This document shows positions 8,688 through 17,639 of a DNA stretch of 64,000 bases, piece after piece. A program made the translations under genes and the position numbers. The stretch lies in the NCBI RefSeq assembly GCF_002749975.1, contig NZ_PEIG01000002.1, forward strand, positions 434,001 to 498,000, read 5' to 3'. The notes beneath the pieces were generated by a model. That model worked only from the letters and a program-made list of their open reading frames with translations, did not search any database and was not told where the DNA came from. This DNA comes from Gloeocapsopsis sp. IPPAS B-1203 (GTDB lineage: Bacteria > Cyanobacteriota > Cyanobacteriia > Cyanobacteriales > Chroococcidiopsidaceae). Every line of letters begins with the position of its first letter. Within the stretch, counting starts at the first letter, position 1.

Positions 8688-8853
8688 CAGTTAATTTCAG
8701 ATTTGTTGGTTCCCCAACGGGGTTAGATATTTTCAGATAACTCAAAATTCGATTATAATGATCCTCAATTTGAGCAAACAACGGCTCAAAGCTTTCATAT
8801 TTATATCCCTGCGGTTTTATAATCAATATTTTTTTATTATTTTCGTCATTCAT
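8629..8853 (-). CDS. Unknown protein, possibly the 5' part of a frameshifted gene
   Basis: 74 aa, not recognised. It begins [16 protein letters not shown] and ends in a frame that overlaps the start of the next open frame. No membrane segment or signal peptide. The start codon lies directly against the integrase remnant on the opposite strand, where an attI site and promoter would be expected in a working integron. Its coding status depends on whether the overlap at 8629-8687 is a true frameshift. Confidence 0.4.
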   Translation of the reverse strand: MNDENNKKILIIKPQGYKYESFEPLFAQIEDHYNRILSYLKISNPVGEPTNLKLTVDVFNPQKISDALGESQCL

Positions 8854-9004
8854 TTATGATAAGCGTCACCTTAAAGATGTGGGAAGTGCAGAAATCGAAG
8901 CATTTTTGATGCATCTTGTGGTTCATGAGAATGTGGCTACATCAATGCAAAATCAAGCACTTCATGCTGTTCTATTTCTTTACAAAGAAGTATTAAAAAT
9001 AGTT
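8849..9004 (+). pseudogene. Integron-integrase fragment (SAM-like core-binding domain)
   Basis: The plus-strand frame reads [20 protein letters not shown] and then [29 protein letters not shown] across two adjoining pieces. It matches the N-terminal core-binding region of IntI-type tyrosine recombinases (compare the IntI1 pattern RHP..MG..EVEAFL..LA....V..ST..QAL.ALLF.Y..VL). The first 45 or so residues and the whole catalytic domain (the Arg/His/Arg/Tyr part) are missing. The frame then runs on antisense to the end of mtnP, where the similarity stops. A decayed gene, divergent from the cassette genes. Confidence 0.78.
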
Positions 9005-9023
9005 ATTGACCGCGCTTCACGCT

Positions 9024-9896
9024 TTACAAATACTTCTGCAATAACAAATGCAATTTCTCTTTTGTTGCTGCGGGTGCTTGATCGAGTCGAGTCAAAATTG
9101 CATACTTTAATGCTGAGTGTGCTTCTGATTGTGGTGGATTTTGACTCAAGCGTCGTACTGTTTCTTGAATGACTTTTTGGGCATTTGTTGCATTGCATTG
9201 CAAGTTAGCAATCACCATTTCCACCGTGACGCTATCATGATCTGGATGCCAACAGTCATAATCTGTGACAAGTGCTAATGTTGCGTAGGCGATTTCTGCT
9301 TCGCGTGCTAATTTTGCTTCTGGTAAATTTGTCATTCCAATGACAGTTGCGTCCCAACTCCGGTAAAGATGCGATTCGGCTTTAGTAGAAAATGCGGGAC
9401 CTTCCATACATACATAAGTTCCACCACGATGTAGTGTGACATCTGGTAAGTTGAGAGTCGCGATCGCCTCCGCTAAAATTCCTGCGAGTTGATGACAAAC
9501 TGGATCGCCAAACGCAATATGCGCCACAATTCCTTCGCCAAAAAAGGTTGAAATTCGATTTTTTGTCCGGTCAACAAATTGATCCGGTACTACCATATCA
9601 AGTGGCTTTACTGCCTCTTTTAACGAACCAACGGCAGAAGCGGAAATCAAGTACTCAACTCCCAACTGCTTCATTGCATAAATATTGGCACGAAAAGGTA
9701 GTTCCGATGGCAGCAAAGTATGATTGCGACCGTGACGCGCTAAAAAAGCAACTTTTGTTTCCTCCAAAGTTCCCAATATCACTGCATCCGAAGGCGAACC
9801 AAACGGTGTAGATATTTGTACTTCTTCAATATCTTTCAGCGCATCCATCTTATATAGACCGCTACCACCAATGATTCCTATTTGAGCTTGAGCCAT
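9024..9896 (-). CDS. mtnP: S-methyl-5'-thioadenosine phosphorylase
   Basis: 290 aa. Phosphorolysis of methylthioadenosine to adenine and 5-methylthioribose 1-phosphate, the entry step of methionine salvage. The family signature is clear: [13 protein letters not shown] at the N-terminus, a phosphate-binding [15 protein letters not shown] segment near 52-67, [13 protein letters not shown], and the purine-site segment [17 protein letters not shown] near 160-176, then [20 protein letters not shown]. Full length and cytosolic. It is transcribed towards the integron relic, whose integrase fragment abuts its 3' end. A 20-bp palindrome lies about 115 bp upstream of its start. Confidence 0.93.
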   Translation of the reverse strand: MAQAQIGIIGGSGLYKMDALKDIEEVQISTPFGSPSDAVILGTLEETKVAFLARHGRNHTLLPSELPFRANIYAMKQLGVEYLISASAVGSLKEAVKPLDMVVPDQFVDRTKNRISTFFGEGIVAHIAFGDPVCHQLAGILAEAIATLNLPDVTLHRGGTYVCMEGPAFSTKAESHLYRSWDATVIGMTNLPEAKLAREAEIAYATLALVTDYDCWHPDHDSVTVEMVIANLQCNATNAQKVIQETVRRLSQNPPQSEAHSALKYAILTRLDQAPAATKEKLHLLLQKYL

Positions 9897-10009
9897 TTTA
9901 AATTAATTTATTACTGTAATTTTTCAGCTATTTTACCGAGAAATAAGCAATAAAAACGCACAAAAAAATACAAAATAAAATATGTTAAAGTTACTCACAA
10001 TTTTTACAT

Positions 10010-10029
10010 AGCTATTAGCGCTAATAGCT
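10010..10029. repeat. Perfect 20-bp palindrome
   Basis: AGCTATTAGCGCTAATAGCT is its own reverse complement. It lies between the mtnP start (9896) and the terminator of the next upstream gene. It could be an operator for a dimeric regulator of mtnP, or form part of the stem-loop landscape after the acidic-protein gene. No regulator is named. Confidence 0.6.
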
Positions 10030-10042
10030 CTAGTTTTCACAA

Positions 10043-10088
10043 CAAAAAACCGCTCAAGATTCTTGCGTTACAATCTTGTGAGCGGTTC
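10043..10088 (-). terminator. Intrinsic terminator of the acidic protein gene
   Basis: On the minus strand, AACCGCTCACAAGATT is followed by a short loop and AATCTTGAGCGGTT. This gives a long stem with a small bulge, directly followed by TTTTTTG. It lies about 30 bp after the stop codon of the gene ending at 10115. Strong Rho-independent structure. Confidence 0.85.
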
Positions 10089-10114
10089 CACTAACTAGTT
10101 TTTGTAAATTTTGT

Positions 10115-10495
10115 TTAAACTGCTCCTGGTCCTCTACCACGAGTATCATCTTCCATTGTTAGCTCACCCTGCTTATCTTCATTGGCTTCAGCTAGTTCTT
10201 GTGCGCGATGAGCTTTATCTTGTTCTGCTTCTTGACTTGCATCTCCTGGGGTATCGTAGTACATTTCGGGTTCAACAGCGTAGTTGTTTGCTAAACCTTC
10301 TTGATCTACCGTTGCTCCCCCTGTAACATCAATGCTTTCAGGGTCAGCTTGCTCATCAGCAGTATTTCGATAATCGCTACCTTCGCGATCCATTCGTGCT
10401 GCTACTTCGGCTGGGATAATACCACGATCTGCTGTAGAAGTTTCTAACTCTTCGTTTCTTGTCACTTTTTCTTTAGAGCGTGCTTCATTTTCCAT
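10115..10495 (-). CDS. Acidic, probably disordered cyanobacterial protein (DUF6335-like)
   Basis: 126 aa. Low complexity and very rich in Glu, Asp, Ala and Gln with few hydrophobic residues, so it is likely unstructured or hydrophilin-like. Segments such as EVAARMDREGSDYRNTADEQADPES are reminiscent of small conserved cyanobacterial proteins annotated DUF6335; I am not certain of the family. No signal peptide. It is monocistronic, with an AT-rich upstream region and a strong terminator. Function unknown; a role in stress would be guesswork. Confidence 0.7.
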   Translation of the reverse strand: MENEARSKEKVTRNEELETSTADRGIIPAEVAARMDREGSDYRNTADEQADPESIDVTGGATVDQEGLANNYAVEPEMYYDTPGDASQEAEQDKAHRAQELAEANEDKQGELTMEDDTRGRGPGAV

Positions 10496-10643
10496 GAATT
10501 TTGCCTCAAAAAACTTATGTTTATGTAGTTTTTTATGCTAAAACTCAGCTTATTTTATTGCATCTATCTTCAGTATTAAGCCCTTTAATAAGAGTAATTA
10601 AGTATTAATAACTGAAGTATCTATACACTTTTGATCACTAAGT

Positions 10644-11480
10644 TTAACCTTGGCATAGTAGCCAAAAACCACTAAACGTTACATCAGAATTATCAGGCTG
10701 CACGAGTAAAAAATGCAATCCTTTGCTTTGCTGTTTGCGCTGTTCATAAATTTGAGCAGATGCAGAAACTTCTTGATCTTCAAAAGTTGCCACAATCCAG
10801 CGGTCTACTAAATCTGCTTCTAACACTAATCCATCAGGAGTACCAGCAATATAGTTTAGCGTTACAGGATTTGCCGCTTGTAACCAACGAGCTAACCGCA
10901 TCGATTGCCGTCCACCATAGATAATAATACCTGGAATACTGGTATTAGAAGCTAATCCTAACTGTAAGGGCATTAATGCTGGTGGCATATTCAAAATTGG
11001 GATAGGACGTTCTTGAAACGCTTCTTCTACGTCCTTGGCAATAAGTGCAGCGAAACGCCACTGTTCGCCCCACAGTTTTTCGGGTAGTGGCGTTGGTGGT
11101 GGATTTTCAATTGCTAAAAGATTGTAGGCTTCTCCTGTGTAATTATCCATGTTGCAGTAAAGAGGCGATCGCTCTTGCAACCATTGCTTTAAAGCATTTG
11201 TTCGTCGAGTTGCTTCTACAGTGATTCCGAGTTGTTCTCCGGCGGCGGTGATGAGACTCAATGACTGTGGACGAAAAACCTGGATTGTATCTGGTAGTTG
11301 ATCTGCAACAAGCTGCAATTGTTCTACTAGCCAATGTACATTAGCTTGCGATTGGGGACACAGGGCAACAAATTCAACTGTGCGAGTCAAATCACAAACG
11401 AGTAACTCCCACAATGCTTGTCCACCTGCATCCCGTAACGGACGGCGATAAAAATCAGCCTGCCAAATAATTTGAGCCAT
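10644..11480 (-). CDS. Tab2/Atab2 family RNA-binding protein
   Basis: 278 aa from ATG at 11480. An upstream in-frame ATG at 11486 adds two residues, but MAQIIWQADFYRRPLRD matches the family start. Tab2/Atab2 (DUF1092) proteins bind RNA and in algae and plants are needed for translation of photosystem I psaB and related mRNAs. Family hallmarks are IWQADFYRRP, ALWELLVCD, the proline-rich IENPPPTPLPEKLWGEQWRFA region, and the C-terminal GIIIYGGRQSMRLARWL and LPLGL-like strands. Cytosolic. It is 64 bp downstream of glgP on the same strand and might be read from it. Confidence 0.86.
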   Translation of the reverse strand: MAQIIWQADFYRRPLRDAGGQALWELLVCDLTRTVEFVALCPQSQANVHWLVEQLQLVADQLPDTIQVFRPQSLSLITAAGEQLGITVEATRRTNALKQWLQERSPLYCNMDNYTGEAYNLLAIENPPPTPLPEKLWGEQWRFAALIAKDVEEAFQERPIPILNMPPALMPLQLGLASNTSIPGIIIYGGRQSMRLARWLQAANPVTLNYIAGTPDGLVLEADLVDRWIVATFEDQEVSASAQIYEQRKQQSKGLHFLLVQPDNSDVTFSGFWLLCQG

Positions 11481-11550
11481 CAACAATTAGCACTAAGCCA
11501 TCTTTAAATTGTACAAACTACAGTACTAACTGCTCATAGCTAGTTGCTAA

Positions 11551-13764
11551 CTACACGATAACCTTGGCAAGAATTGGTGTCACGCTAGTAGCAATTTCTG
11601 GGACATAGACTTGCGATACATAGTCCGAGATCATGCGATCGGTGTTAAATAATGGCGCGTTCGTTTTAATCGATGCTTTCATCACTTGAATCCACCGCCG
11701 AGGAATACCATCGGCATCGCGATCGTAATACAGCGGGACAATTTCTTCTTCTAGCAACTGATACAATGATTGCGCATCAATTCGATCCTGTACTTCCTGG
11801 TCGCTTGTATGTGCATCTTCGCCGATCGCCCAGCCATTCAATCCTTTACCATCAGATCCAGTTTGATAGCCTTCACACCACCAACCATCTAAAACACTGC
11901 AATTAATTCCACCGTTAAAGCAGACTTTTTGCCCGCTTGTACCTGATGCTTCTAGAGGACGACGAGGGTTATTTAGCCACACATCAACACCTTGGACAAG
12001 TTTTTGACCAGTGTAGATGTCATAGTCTTCAATTAATGCCACGCGGTTTTGAATCGCGTTGTTACGACACCATTCCATAATGCGTTGGATGATCCGCTTA
12101 CCTTCTTCATCAGCAGGGTGCGCTTTACCTGCAAAGACAATTTGGATTGGACGTTGGGTGTTACCAAAAATCTTAATTGCCCGCTGCGCATCGCGCAAAA
12201 TAAGATCGCCGCGTTTATAAGGACTAAAGCGTCTAGCGAATCCGATAGTAAGTACATCGGGATCTAATAGTGTTTCTGTTGCTCGAATGTGTTCGTAGCT
12301 TTCGCCGCGTTGTTCCCGTGCTTTTTTGACTCGAAAGCGCGTGTGCGCGATTAATCTTTCTTTGAGAACTTGGTGTCGCCACCATAATTCCTCATCGGGA
12401 ATTTCATCGACTTTTGCCCACATTTCTGGATGAATAACGCGGGTTTTCCAATCTTCACCCAAATACTTGGTATACAAATCTGCCATGAGGGGTGCAGTCC
12501 AAGTGGGTGCATGAACTCCGTTTGTAATGTGACCTATAGGAACTTTATCTTCGGAGCGATCTGGATACAAAATTGTCCACATCTTACGCGAAACATGACC
12601 GTGTAGTTCGCTGACGCCATTTGCTGCGCGACACATCCGCAATGCCAATACTGTCATGCCAAAAGGTTCCCAAGGATCGCCGAGGCGTCTAGCACCCAAA
12701 GCCATAAATTGCTCGCGAGACAGTTTCATTTGTACCCAGTAGTGAGCAAAGTAGGAGTCCATTAAGTCACCAGAGAAGACATCGTGACCAGCAGGAACTG
12801 GGGTGTGTGTCGTGAAAACACAGCGATCGCGGACGCTTGCTTCGACATCGTAGAACGATTTACCTGTGCGTTCCATTTCTTGTCGCGCTACTTCCAGGGT
12901 GCAAAATGCCGCATGACCTTCGTTGAGGTGATACACAGAAGGGGCAATTCCTAATGCGGTGAGGGCGCGAACACCACCAATTCCGAGTACAACTTCTTGG
13001 GCAATGCGCGTGTCTTGATTGCCACCGTAGAGGTGTCCTGTTAACCAACGGTCAATGGGATCGTTATCTTCGCGATCGCTGTCTAGCAGATAAAGGCTGA
13101 CTCGCCCAACTTGAGTCCGCCAAATTTGAACTCTGACGCTGCGCTGACGAACTTCTAGTTCAATAGTTAGGGGTTTGCCTTGAGCGTTTTTGATTAACTC
13201 CAAAGGCATTTTAGAAAAAGGATTGTCAACGTAGTAATCTTCTTGCCAACCACTCCGGTTTAAGCGTTGACGAAAATATCCTTGGCGATACAGTAAGCCG
13301 ATCCCAACCATAGGTACTCCTAAGTCGGAAGCAGACTTGAGGTGATCTCCCGCGAGAATACCTAAACCACCAGAGTAAATTGGTAAAGATTCATGAATAC
13401 CAAATTCTGCACAAAAGTAAGCGATCGGATGTTCTGATGAAGTCTGTGGTGCAACTCGACTTACCCATGTGTCTTGTAGCGCCATGTATTGGTCAAATTC
13501 TGCTACTAAAGATTGCAGTTGCTTGATGTAGAAAGGATCTTCTGCAAGTTGAGTAAGGCGTTCGTAGGAAGCAGATTCTAGAATGGCTACGGGGTTATGT
13601 CCGCAGTTCTCCCATTGTTCAGGATCGATGTTACGAAACAGGAAAACTCTCTCGGTTGTCCAACTCCACCAGTAGTTGTATGCCAAGTCTGCTAATCTTT
13701 GCAGTGCCTGAGGTAACTTTTTACTAAGCTGTTGTGCAGCGGTTAATGCACCGTTATTTGTCAT
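11551..13764 (-). CDS. glgP: Alpha-glucan (glycogen) phosphorylase, short GT35 type
   Basis: 737 aa. It releases glucose 1-phosphate from glycogen using pyridoxal phosphate. The N-terminal DUF3417 region (about 10-115) marks the short, bacterial/archaeal-like alpha-glucan phosphorylases, as opposed to the 840-residue maltodextrin type. Visible motifs are YFCAEFGIHESLPIYSGGLG near 112-131, the VYHLNEGHAAF segment, the glycogen-phosphorylase GFARRFSPYKR segment, and the PLP site EASGTSGQKVCFNGG near 600-615, with the lysine that binds PLP. It starts at ATG 13764 with a 380-bp upstream region shared with divergent avtA. Confidence 0.92.
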   Translation of the reverse strand: MTNNGALTAAQQLSKKLPQALQRLADLAYNYWWSWTTERVFLFRNIDPEQWENCGHNPVAILESASYERLTQLAEDPFYIKQLQSLVAEFDQYMALQDTWVSRVAPQTSSEHPIAYFCAEFGIHESLPIYSGGLGILAGDHLKSASDLGVPMVGIGLLYRQGYFRQRLNRSGWQEDYYVDNPFSKMPLELIKNAQGKPLTIELEVRQRSVRVQIWRTQVGRVSLYLLDSDREDNDPIDRWLTGHLYGGNQDTRIAQEVVLGIGGVRALTALGIAPSVYHLNEGHAAFCTLEVARQEMERTGKSFYDVEASVRDRCVFTTHTPVPAGHDVFSGDLMDSYFAHYWVQMKLSREQFMALGARRLGDPWEPFGMTVLALRMCRAANGVSELHGHVSRKMWTILYPDRSEDKVPIGHITNGVHAPTWTAPLMADLYTKYLGEDWKTRVIHPEMWAKVDEIPDEELWWRHQVLKERLIAHTRFRVKKAREQRGESYEHIRATETLLDPDVLTIGFARRFSPYKRGDLILRDAQRAIKIFGNTQRPIQIVFAGKAHPADEEGKRIIQRIMEWCRNNAIQNRVALIEDYDIYTGQKLVQGVDVWLNNPRRPLEASGTSGQKVCFNGGINCSVLDGWWCEGYQTGSDGKGLNGWAIGEDAHTSDQEVQDRIDAQSLYQLLEEEIVPLYYDRDADGIPRRWIQVMKASIKTNAPLFNTDRMISDYVSQVYVPEIATSVTPILAKVIV

Positions 13765-14145
13765 AGAGTTCTAAAAGTTAGGCTTGATTCTCGTTGGTTG
13801 AAACCATGTCACATCGTTCATCGTTTCTCAGGGATATAGTGCTCTTGAATTAAGCCTCTGAAAAACAACTGGTTTCCTGCTAGCTAGCATATTCTACAAT
13901 TACGCCCAGTGTGGTCAACTTTACATGCTTTTTATGCAAAATCTTTCCATTTGTAAAATTTTATGTATAAATTAAGAGTTAAGCTATTTTAAAAGTGCCG
14001 GCTTGCTGTTGCTATTCGCAGTAAAATCAACGTTTAGCGCTGCAAAAGTGAACACCTAGATTAAATTAGTTAAATTGGCGAGTACAAGTAATTAATAAAA
14101 CACTTGCCGTTATTAAACTGTCCACTAATTGATGAATGACGACTT
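13765..14145. promoter_or_regulatory. Divergent glgP/avtA intergenic region
   Basis: No gene seen. It should carry promoters for glgP (left) and avtA (right). The part from about 13920 to 14130 is AT-rich, with a GCGCTGCAAAAGTG segment at 14037. I could not fix -35/-10 boxes with confidence. No riboswitch-like conserved block was recognised. Confidence 0.4.
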
Positions 14146-15429
14146 ATGAACCCTGCCCTGACTCGAATTGGCGACCAAATGTCCAACCTGACAGGCGTCA
14201 GGGCGATTATGAAAGATATTATCGAAACGCTACAAGCTGGGGCAGGTCGTGAATTTATTAACTTGAGTGCGGGTAATCCATTGATTTTGCCTGAGGTAGA
14301 ACAACTGTGGCGAGACTGTACGGCGGAACTGCTAGCTAGTGATGATTACGGCGAGGTGGTTTGTCGCTATGGTTCGAGTCAAGGGTATGGACCGCTGATT
14401 AGTGCGATCGCAGATGATTTTAATCGACGTTACAACTTAGAATTGAGCGATCGCAATATCCTGATTACTCCTGGAAGTCAGACACTATACTTTTATGCAG
14501 CAAATGCTTTCGGTGGTTACGCAAGTGGTGGAGATTTAAAGCAAATCGTTTTACCGCTGAGTCCGGATTACACAGGTTACGGCGGTGTTAGTTTAGTGCC
14601 AGAAGCGTTAATCGCTTATAAACCAACTTTGGATATTGAAGCTTCTACGCATCGATTCAAATATCGCCCTGATTTTAGCCAATTAACGATAACCGAAAAT
14701 ACTGGTTGTGTCATTTTCTCGCGTCCGTGTAATCCTACCGGAAATGTGATGACGGATGAAGAAGTGAGAAAAATTGCGGCTTTGGCTGCACCGTATGATG
14801 TACCAGTGTTTATTGATTCGGCGTATGCACCGCCGTTTCCCGCGTTGAACTTTACGGAAATGTCTCCTGTGTTTGGCAGTAATATTCTGCATTGTCTGAG
14901 TTTATCGAAAGCAGGACTGCCAGGAGAACGGATTGGGGTGGCAATTGGTGATGCTAAGTTGATTCAGGTGTTGGAATCTTTCCAAACAAATATGTGCATT
15001 CACCCGTCACGGTATGGACAAGCGATCGCTGCACGGGCAATTAACTCTGGGGCGCTAGCAAAAATCGCCGAACAAGTGATTCGACCTTTTTACCAGAATA
15101 AGTTTACTGTACTAGAAAACACACTCAACGCCGCAATGCCGCAGGATTTGCCGTGGTTTTTACATCGCGGAGAGGGAGCAATTTTTGCTTGGTTGTGGCT
15201 AAAAGATTTACCAATTACTGACTGGGAGTTGTATCAGCAGTTAAAGCAAGTTGGTGTGATTGTTGTCCCTGGTAGTACTTTCTTCCCTGGTTTACGCGAA
15301 AGTTGGTTGCACAAGCAACAGTGTTTGCGTATTAGTCTAACAGCAAGTGATGCAGAGATTGCCACAGGAATGCAGCGTTTGGCAAAGGTGACTGAACAAG
15401 TTTATCAACGTGCAGCTGTGAGTGCTTGA
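14146..15429 (+). CDS. avtA: Valine-pyruvate transaminase (class I/II aminotransferase)
   Basis: 427 aa. PLP-dependent transfer of an amino group between valine/2-oxoisovalerate and alanine/pyruvate. Characteristic are the N-terminal [18 protein letters not shown] segment, [12 protein letters not shown]-type ([12 protein letters not shown] near 187-198), the [11 protein letters not shown] acidic segment, and the PLP-lysine segment [13 protein letters not shown] near 250. Homologues are usually annotated AvtA in cyanobacteria. It overlaps or abuts rimM, which starts nine bases after its stop (or four bases before the end if a TTG is used), so co-transcription is likely. Confidence 0.88.
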   Translation: MNPALTRIGDQMSNLTGVRAIMKDIIETLQAGAGREFINLSAGNPLILPEVEQLWRDCTAELLASDDYGEVVCRYGSSQGYGPLISAIADDFNRRYNLELSDRNILITPGSQTLYFYAANAFGGYASGGDLKQIVLPLSPDYTGYGGVSLVPEALIAYKPTLDIEASTHRFKYRPDFSQLTITENTGCVIFSRPCNPTGNVMTDEEVRKIAALAAPYDVPVFIDSAYAPPFPALNFTEMSPVFGSNILHCLSLSKAGLPGERIGVAIGDAKLIQVLESFQTNMCIHPSRYGQAIAARAINSGALAKIAEQVIRPFYQNKFTVLENTLNAAMPQDLPWFLHRGEGAIFAWLWLKDLPITDWELYQQLKQVGVIVVPGSTFFPGLRESWLHKQQCLRISLTASDAEIATGMQRLAKVTEQVYQRAAVSA

Positions 15430-15437
15430 TAGAGTTG

Positions 15438-16022
15438 ATGACGAACCACGAAGACACAAAGAAGTTAGAACAAGAAGATTCAGGGTGGTTGGAGATTGGG
15501 AAGATTGTGGGACCTCAGGGATTAAATGGTGAGGTGCGGGTATATCCTAATACTGATTTTCCGGAAAGATTTGAGCAACCAGGAACGCGGTGGCTGTTGT
15601 GTGCTGGAGATGAGGAACCACGAACAATTGAATTGTTGAGTGGGCGGTATCTAGCTGGTAAAAATCTCTATGTCGTGGAATTGTCGGGAGTAGACGATCG
15701 CAATCAGGCGGAGGCTTTGCGGGGGTGTAAGTTGTTGGTTCCCGCGAGCGATCGCCCTGTATTAGGTGAAGATGAATATCATGTTTTAGACTTGGTTGGC
15801 TTGGCAGTCATTATGCAGGAATCTGGAGAAAAGATTGGTACTGTAGTTGATGTGATTGCTGCAGGGAATGATTTATTAGCCGTGAAGTTAGACCAAGAAT
15901 ATACTTCAACTCAAAACTCTAAAACAGTCTTAATTCCTTTTGTGAGAGAAATCGTTCCTGTTGTGGATTTACAAGTGCGTTGCGTAGAGATTACACCACC
16001 GCCTGGTTTGATGGAAATTTAA
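15438..16022 (+). CDS. rimM: Ribosome maturation factor RimM
   Basis: 194 aa from ATG at 15438. A TTG in the same frame at 15426 would overlap avtA; I prefer the ATG. RimM binds ribosomal protein S19 and helps mature the 3' domain of 16S rRNA. It has the N-terminal RimM beta-barrel ([28 protein letters not shown]) and a C-terminal PRC-like domain ([15 protein letters not shown]... [18 protein letters not shown]... [15 protein letters not shown]). The short Glu/Lys-rich N-terminal extension is not part of the conserved domain. Placed in an operon after avtA and before a GNAT. Confidence 0.92.
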   Translation: MTNHEDTKKLEQEDSGWLEIGKIVGPQGLNGEVRVYPNTDFPERFEQPGTRWLLCAGDEEPRTIELLSGRYLAGKNLYVVELSGVDDRNQAEALRGCKLLVPASDRPVLGEDEYHVLDLVGLAVIMQESGEKIGTVVDVIAAGNDLLAVKLDQEYTSTQNSKTVLIPFVREIVPVVDLQVRCVEITPPPGLMEI

Positions 16023-16030
16023 GATAGAGT

Positions 16031-16525
16031 ATGAACATTCGAGATGCGCTGATTTCAGACTTACCAGATATTATCTGGATCTATAACGCATCGATTCCCA
16101 CTCGCATAGCAACTGCAGATACTGAACCAATCAGTGTTGAAAGTCGTTTAGATTGGTTTGCTAAGCACAATGCAGAATCACGTCCTCTATGGGTACTAGA
16201 AAGCGAACAAAAAGCGATCGCATGGATTGGTCTAACATCGTTTTATGGAGGACGCCCAGCTTATAATGCAACTGCGGAAATAAGCATTTATATTGCACCA
16301 CAGCATCAAGGTAGAGGGTACGGCACAATGTTAGTCCGCCGTATGATTGAACATTGTCCTAGCTTAAACGTGACGACTTTACTAGCAATGTACTTCGATC
16401 ATAATAATGCAAGTCGCCGCATGTTTGAGAAACTGGGTTTTCAGCAACAGGGACACCTGCCAGAAATTGCAGTTCTTGATGGCAAAAAACACGGGTTGAT
16501 TATTGCAGCTTATAAGATTGCATGA
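16031..16525 (+). CDS. GNAT family N-acetyltransferase (phosphinothricin acetyltransferase-like)
   Basis: 164 aa. Acetyl-CoA-dependent N-acetyltransferase. The fold-specific motif A is AEISIYIAPQHQGRGYGTMLV (about 85-105), with the Q/RxxGxG/A loop QGRGYG that binds CoA. Preceding WIGLTSFYGGRPAYNATAE and following RRMFEKLGFQQQGHLPE fit the PAT/YncA branch. The substrate may be an amino acid or a small amine. It starts 8 bp after rimM and probably belongs to the same operon. Confidence 0.86.
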   Translation: MNIRDALISDLPDIIWIYNASIPTRIATADTEPISVESRLDWFAKHNAESRPLWVLESEQKAIAWIGLTSFYGGRPAYNATAEISIYIAPQHQGRGYGTMLVRRMIEHCPSLNVTTLLAMYFDHNNASRRMFEKLGFQQQGHLPEIAVLDGKKHGLIIAAYKIA

Positions 16526-17069
16526 TGATGGTAAGTGAGAATTTACTTTGATGCAGTACTCATGATTTGAATCTCACGTTAATACTTTTCAGAGCTTTGA
16601 GTATATTTACTGAGCTTTTATAAAACGGTTAACCAACTTCAATAAACTTATTGCAAAATACTTAAACTGTCATGTTGAGCCATGCGAAACATCTCGCGGG
16701 ATTCTGCGCGACATGACATTCCGCTGGGAATGACATTTATAATTTTTTGGCTTTTGCAAGAACTCTAATATTTTCTGTGAGGTCAGCCAAATACTTACTT
16801 TCACGCTTGACTCTATCTCACACTTCATTCTATTGACTTACCTATGCTGCTAGCTTCAGTGATTCTACTCTGGTTTATTTTGTAATTTTATGGTTTTATA
16901 TTCAGTAGTTTTACTGAAAAATGTGCTACAAAAACTTAAAAATATCTTAGTCCTGTAAAATACTGTTCGTATTCTATAACTGTTTTTTCGTTTTTTATAG
17001 TCAACAAAACTGATAAGTTTAAAAGTGTAGAAATTACCTTTTTCAGATATCAATTCAAAAACATATTTA
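16526..17069. other. Intergenic region, AT-rich, with a hairpin repeat
   Basis: No convincing gene. The right half (16840-17069) is very AT-rich and contains the upstream region of the secreted protein gene. The left half holds the inverted-repeat element described separately. A 62-codon open frame on the minus strand (16865-17053) has no family resemblance and was not accepted. Confidence 0.5.
16668..16732. repeat. Small inverted-repeat element, MITE/REP-like
   Basis: TGTCATG (16668-16674) and CATGACA (16712-16718) form a stem around a CTCGCGGGATTC-containing loop. A second hairpin CATTCC/GGAATG (16717-16732) follows. The CATGACATTCC and GGGAATGACAT halves look like the ends of short interspersed repeats. 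Only this copy is in the window, so multicopy status is unproven. Confidence 0.45.
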
Positions 17070-17639
17070 ATGATGAATTATAAAATTTTCTTGCACAGCT
17101 TAATTCTGGCGTATTTTGGAATAGCAACGTCTTTATTGCACTTACAGCAACAAGCAAGTGCTATGGTTGCCAAAAATCGGATTAAATTAATAGTAATTTT
17201 AGAGCCTGAAGTACCACCTTTAGGAGCTGCATCCTTATATTTACCACCAGAAGAATTTGTGGCAAATAATTCTTTAAGAGCCAAATTACGAAATGCCCGC
17301 TTACTGGCTAAACTACATGAACAACGTAGTGACTATCAGGTGAGAAAGTTGCAGTTTAATTCTTCAGCACCAAGTGTAAAAGTACCTCACAAAAAGCTCA
17401 AAGGTGACTTCAAAAGAGTAGATCTGCAACATAATATAACTTGGCAGCAGTCATTAATAAGACAAATGATTTTCCCAGGAATAGAAAATTCACTAGAAAC
17501 AATATGGATCAGCTTTTGGAAAGACAAATTTTATTTTAATGGCTTTCGTGAAATGTCAGAAGCATCTGGACAAGATGTTTTTACTTTATACGACCAGATC
17601 AATATTGGCATACCTGTAAAAGTGAATCCAAATAAATAA
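17070..17639 (+). CDS. Hypothetical exported protein
   Basis: 189 aa. An N-terminal hydrophobic stretch (about 8-30, FLHSLILAYFGIATSLLHL) followed by QQASAMVA fits a signal peptide. The mature part is basic (pI likely high), with LRAKLRNARLLAKLHEQRS as a helical segment and a C-terminal portion ending in NIGIPVKVNPNK. I do not recognise it. No catalytic motif is visible. It is preceded by a 540-bp AT-rich gap and followed by a permease gene 225 bp away, so it is probably transcribed alone. Confidence 0.55.
   Translation: MMNYKIFLHSLILAYFGIATSLLHLQQQASAMVAKNRIKLIVILEPEVPPLGAASLYLPPEEFVANNSLRAKLRNARLLAKLHEQRSDYQVRKLQFNSSAPSVKVPHKKLKGDFKRVDLQHNITWQQSLIRQMIFPGIENSLETIWISFWKDKFYFNGFREMSEASGQDVFTLYDQINIGIPVKVNPNK

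Larger units (their letters stand above)
5663..9004 (-). mobile_element. Decayed chromosomal integron (cassette array with integrase remnant)
   Basis: Five small minus-strand gene units lie between the aldo/keto reductase and mtnP. Three are followed by attC-like folds (7483-7396, 8292-8201, 5744-5663) with RYYYAAC/GTTRRRY-like outer boxes and inner boxes carrying extra unpaired bases. At the promoter-proximal end is a divergent plus-strand fragment of an integron integrase (8849-9004). A divergent intI facing a unidirectional row of attC-tailed cassettes is the textbook integron plan. The integrase is gutted and attI was not found, so the array should be immobile unless helped in trans. The overall call is inference from these motifs; a covariance-model search for attC would test it. 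Confidence 0.72.

Noticed and set aside
8879-9172. 97-codon plus-strand frame as a complete gene
   Set aside because: Only the first part matches an integrase; the rest is antisense to mtnP. It is treated as a truncated pseudogene.
12860-13048. Minus-strand frame within glgP
   Set aside because: Different frame of the same strand inside a conserved gene; reads as a shadow of glgP coding sequence.
16865-17053. 62-codon minus-strand frame in the AT-rich gap
   Set aside because: Lys/Phe/Tyr-rich composition from AT-rich DNA, no ribosome-binding site, no recognisable domain, and it covers the promoter region of the exported protein gene.
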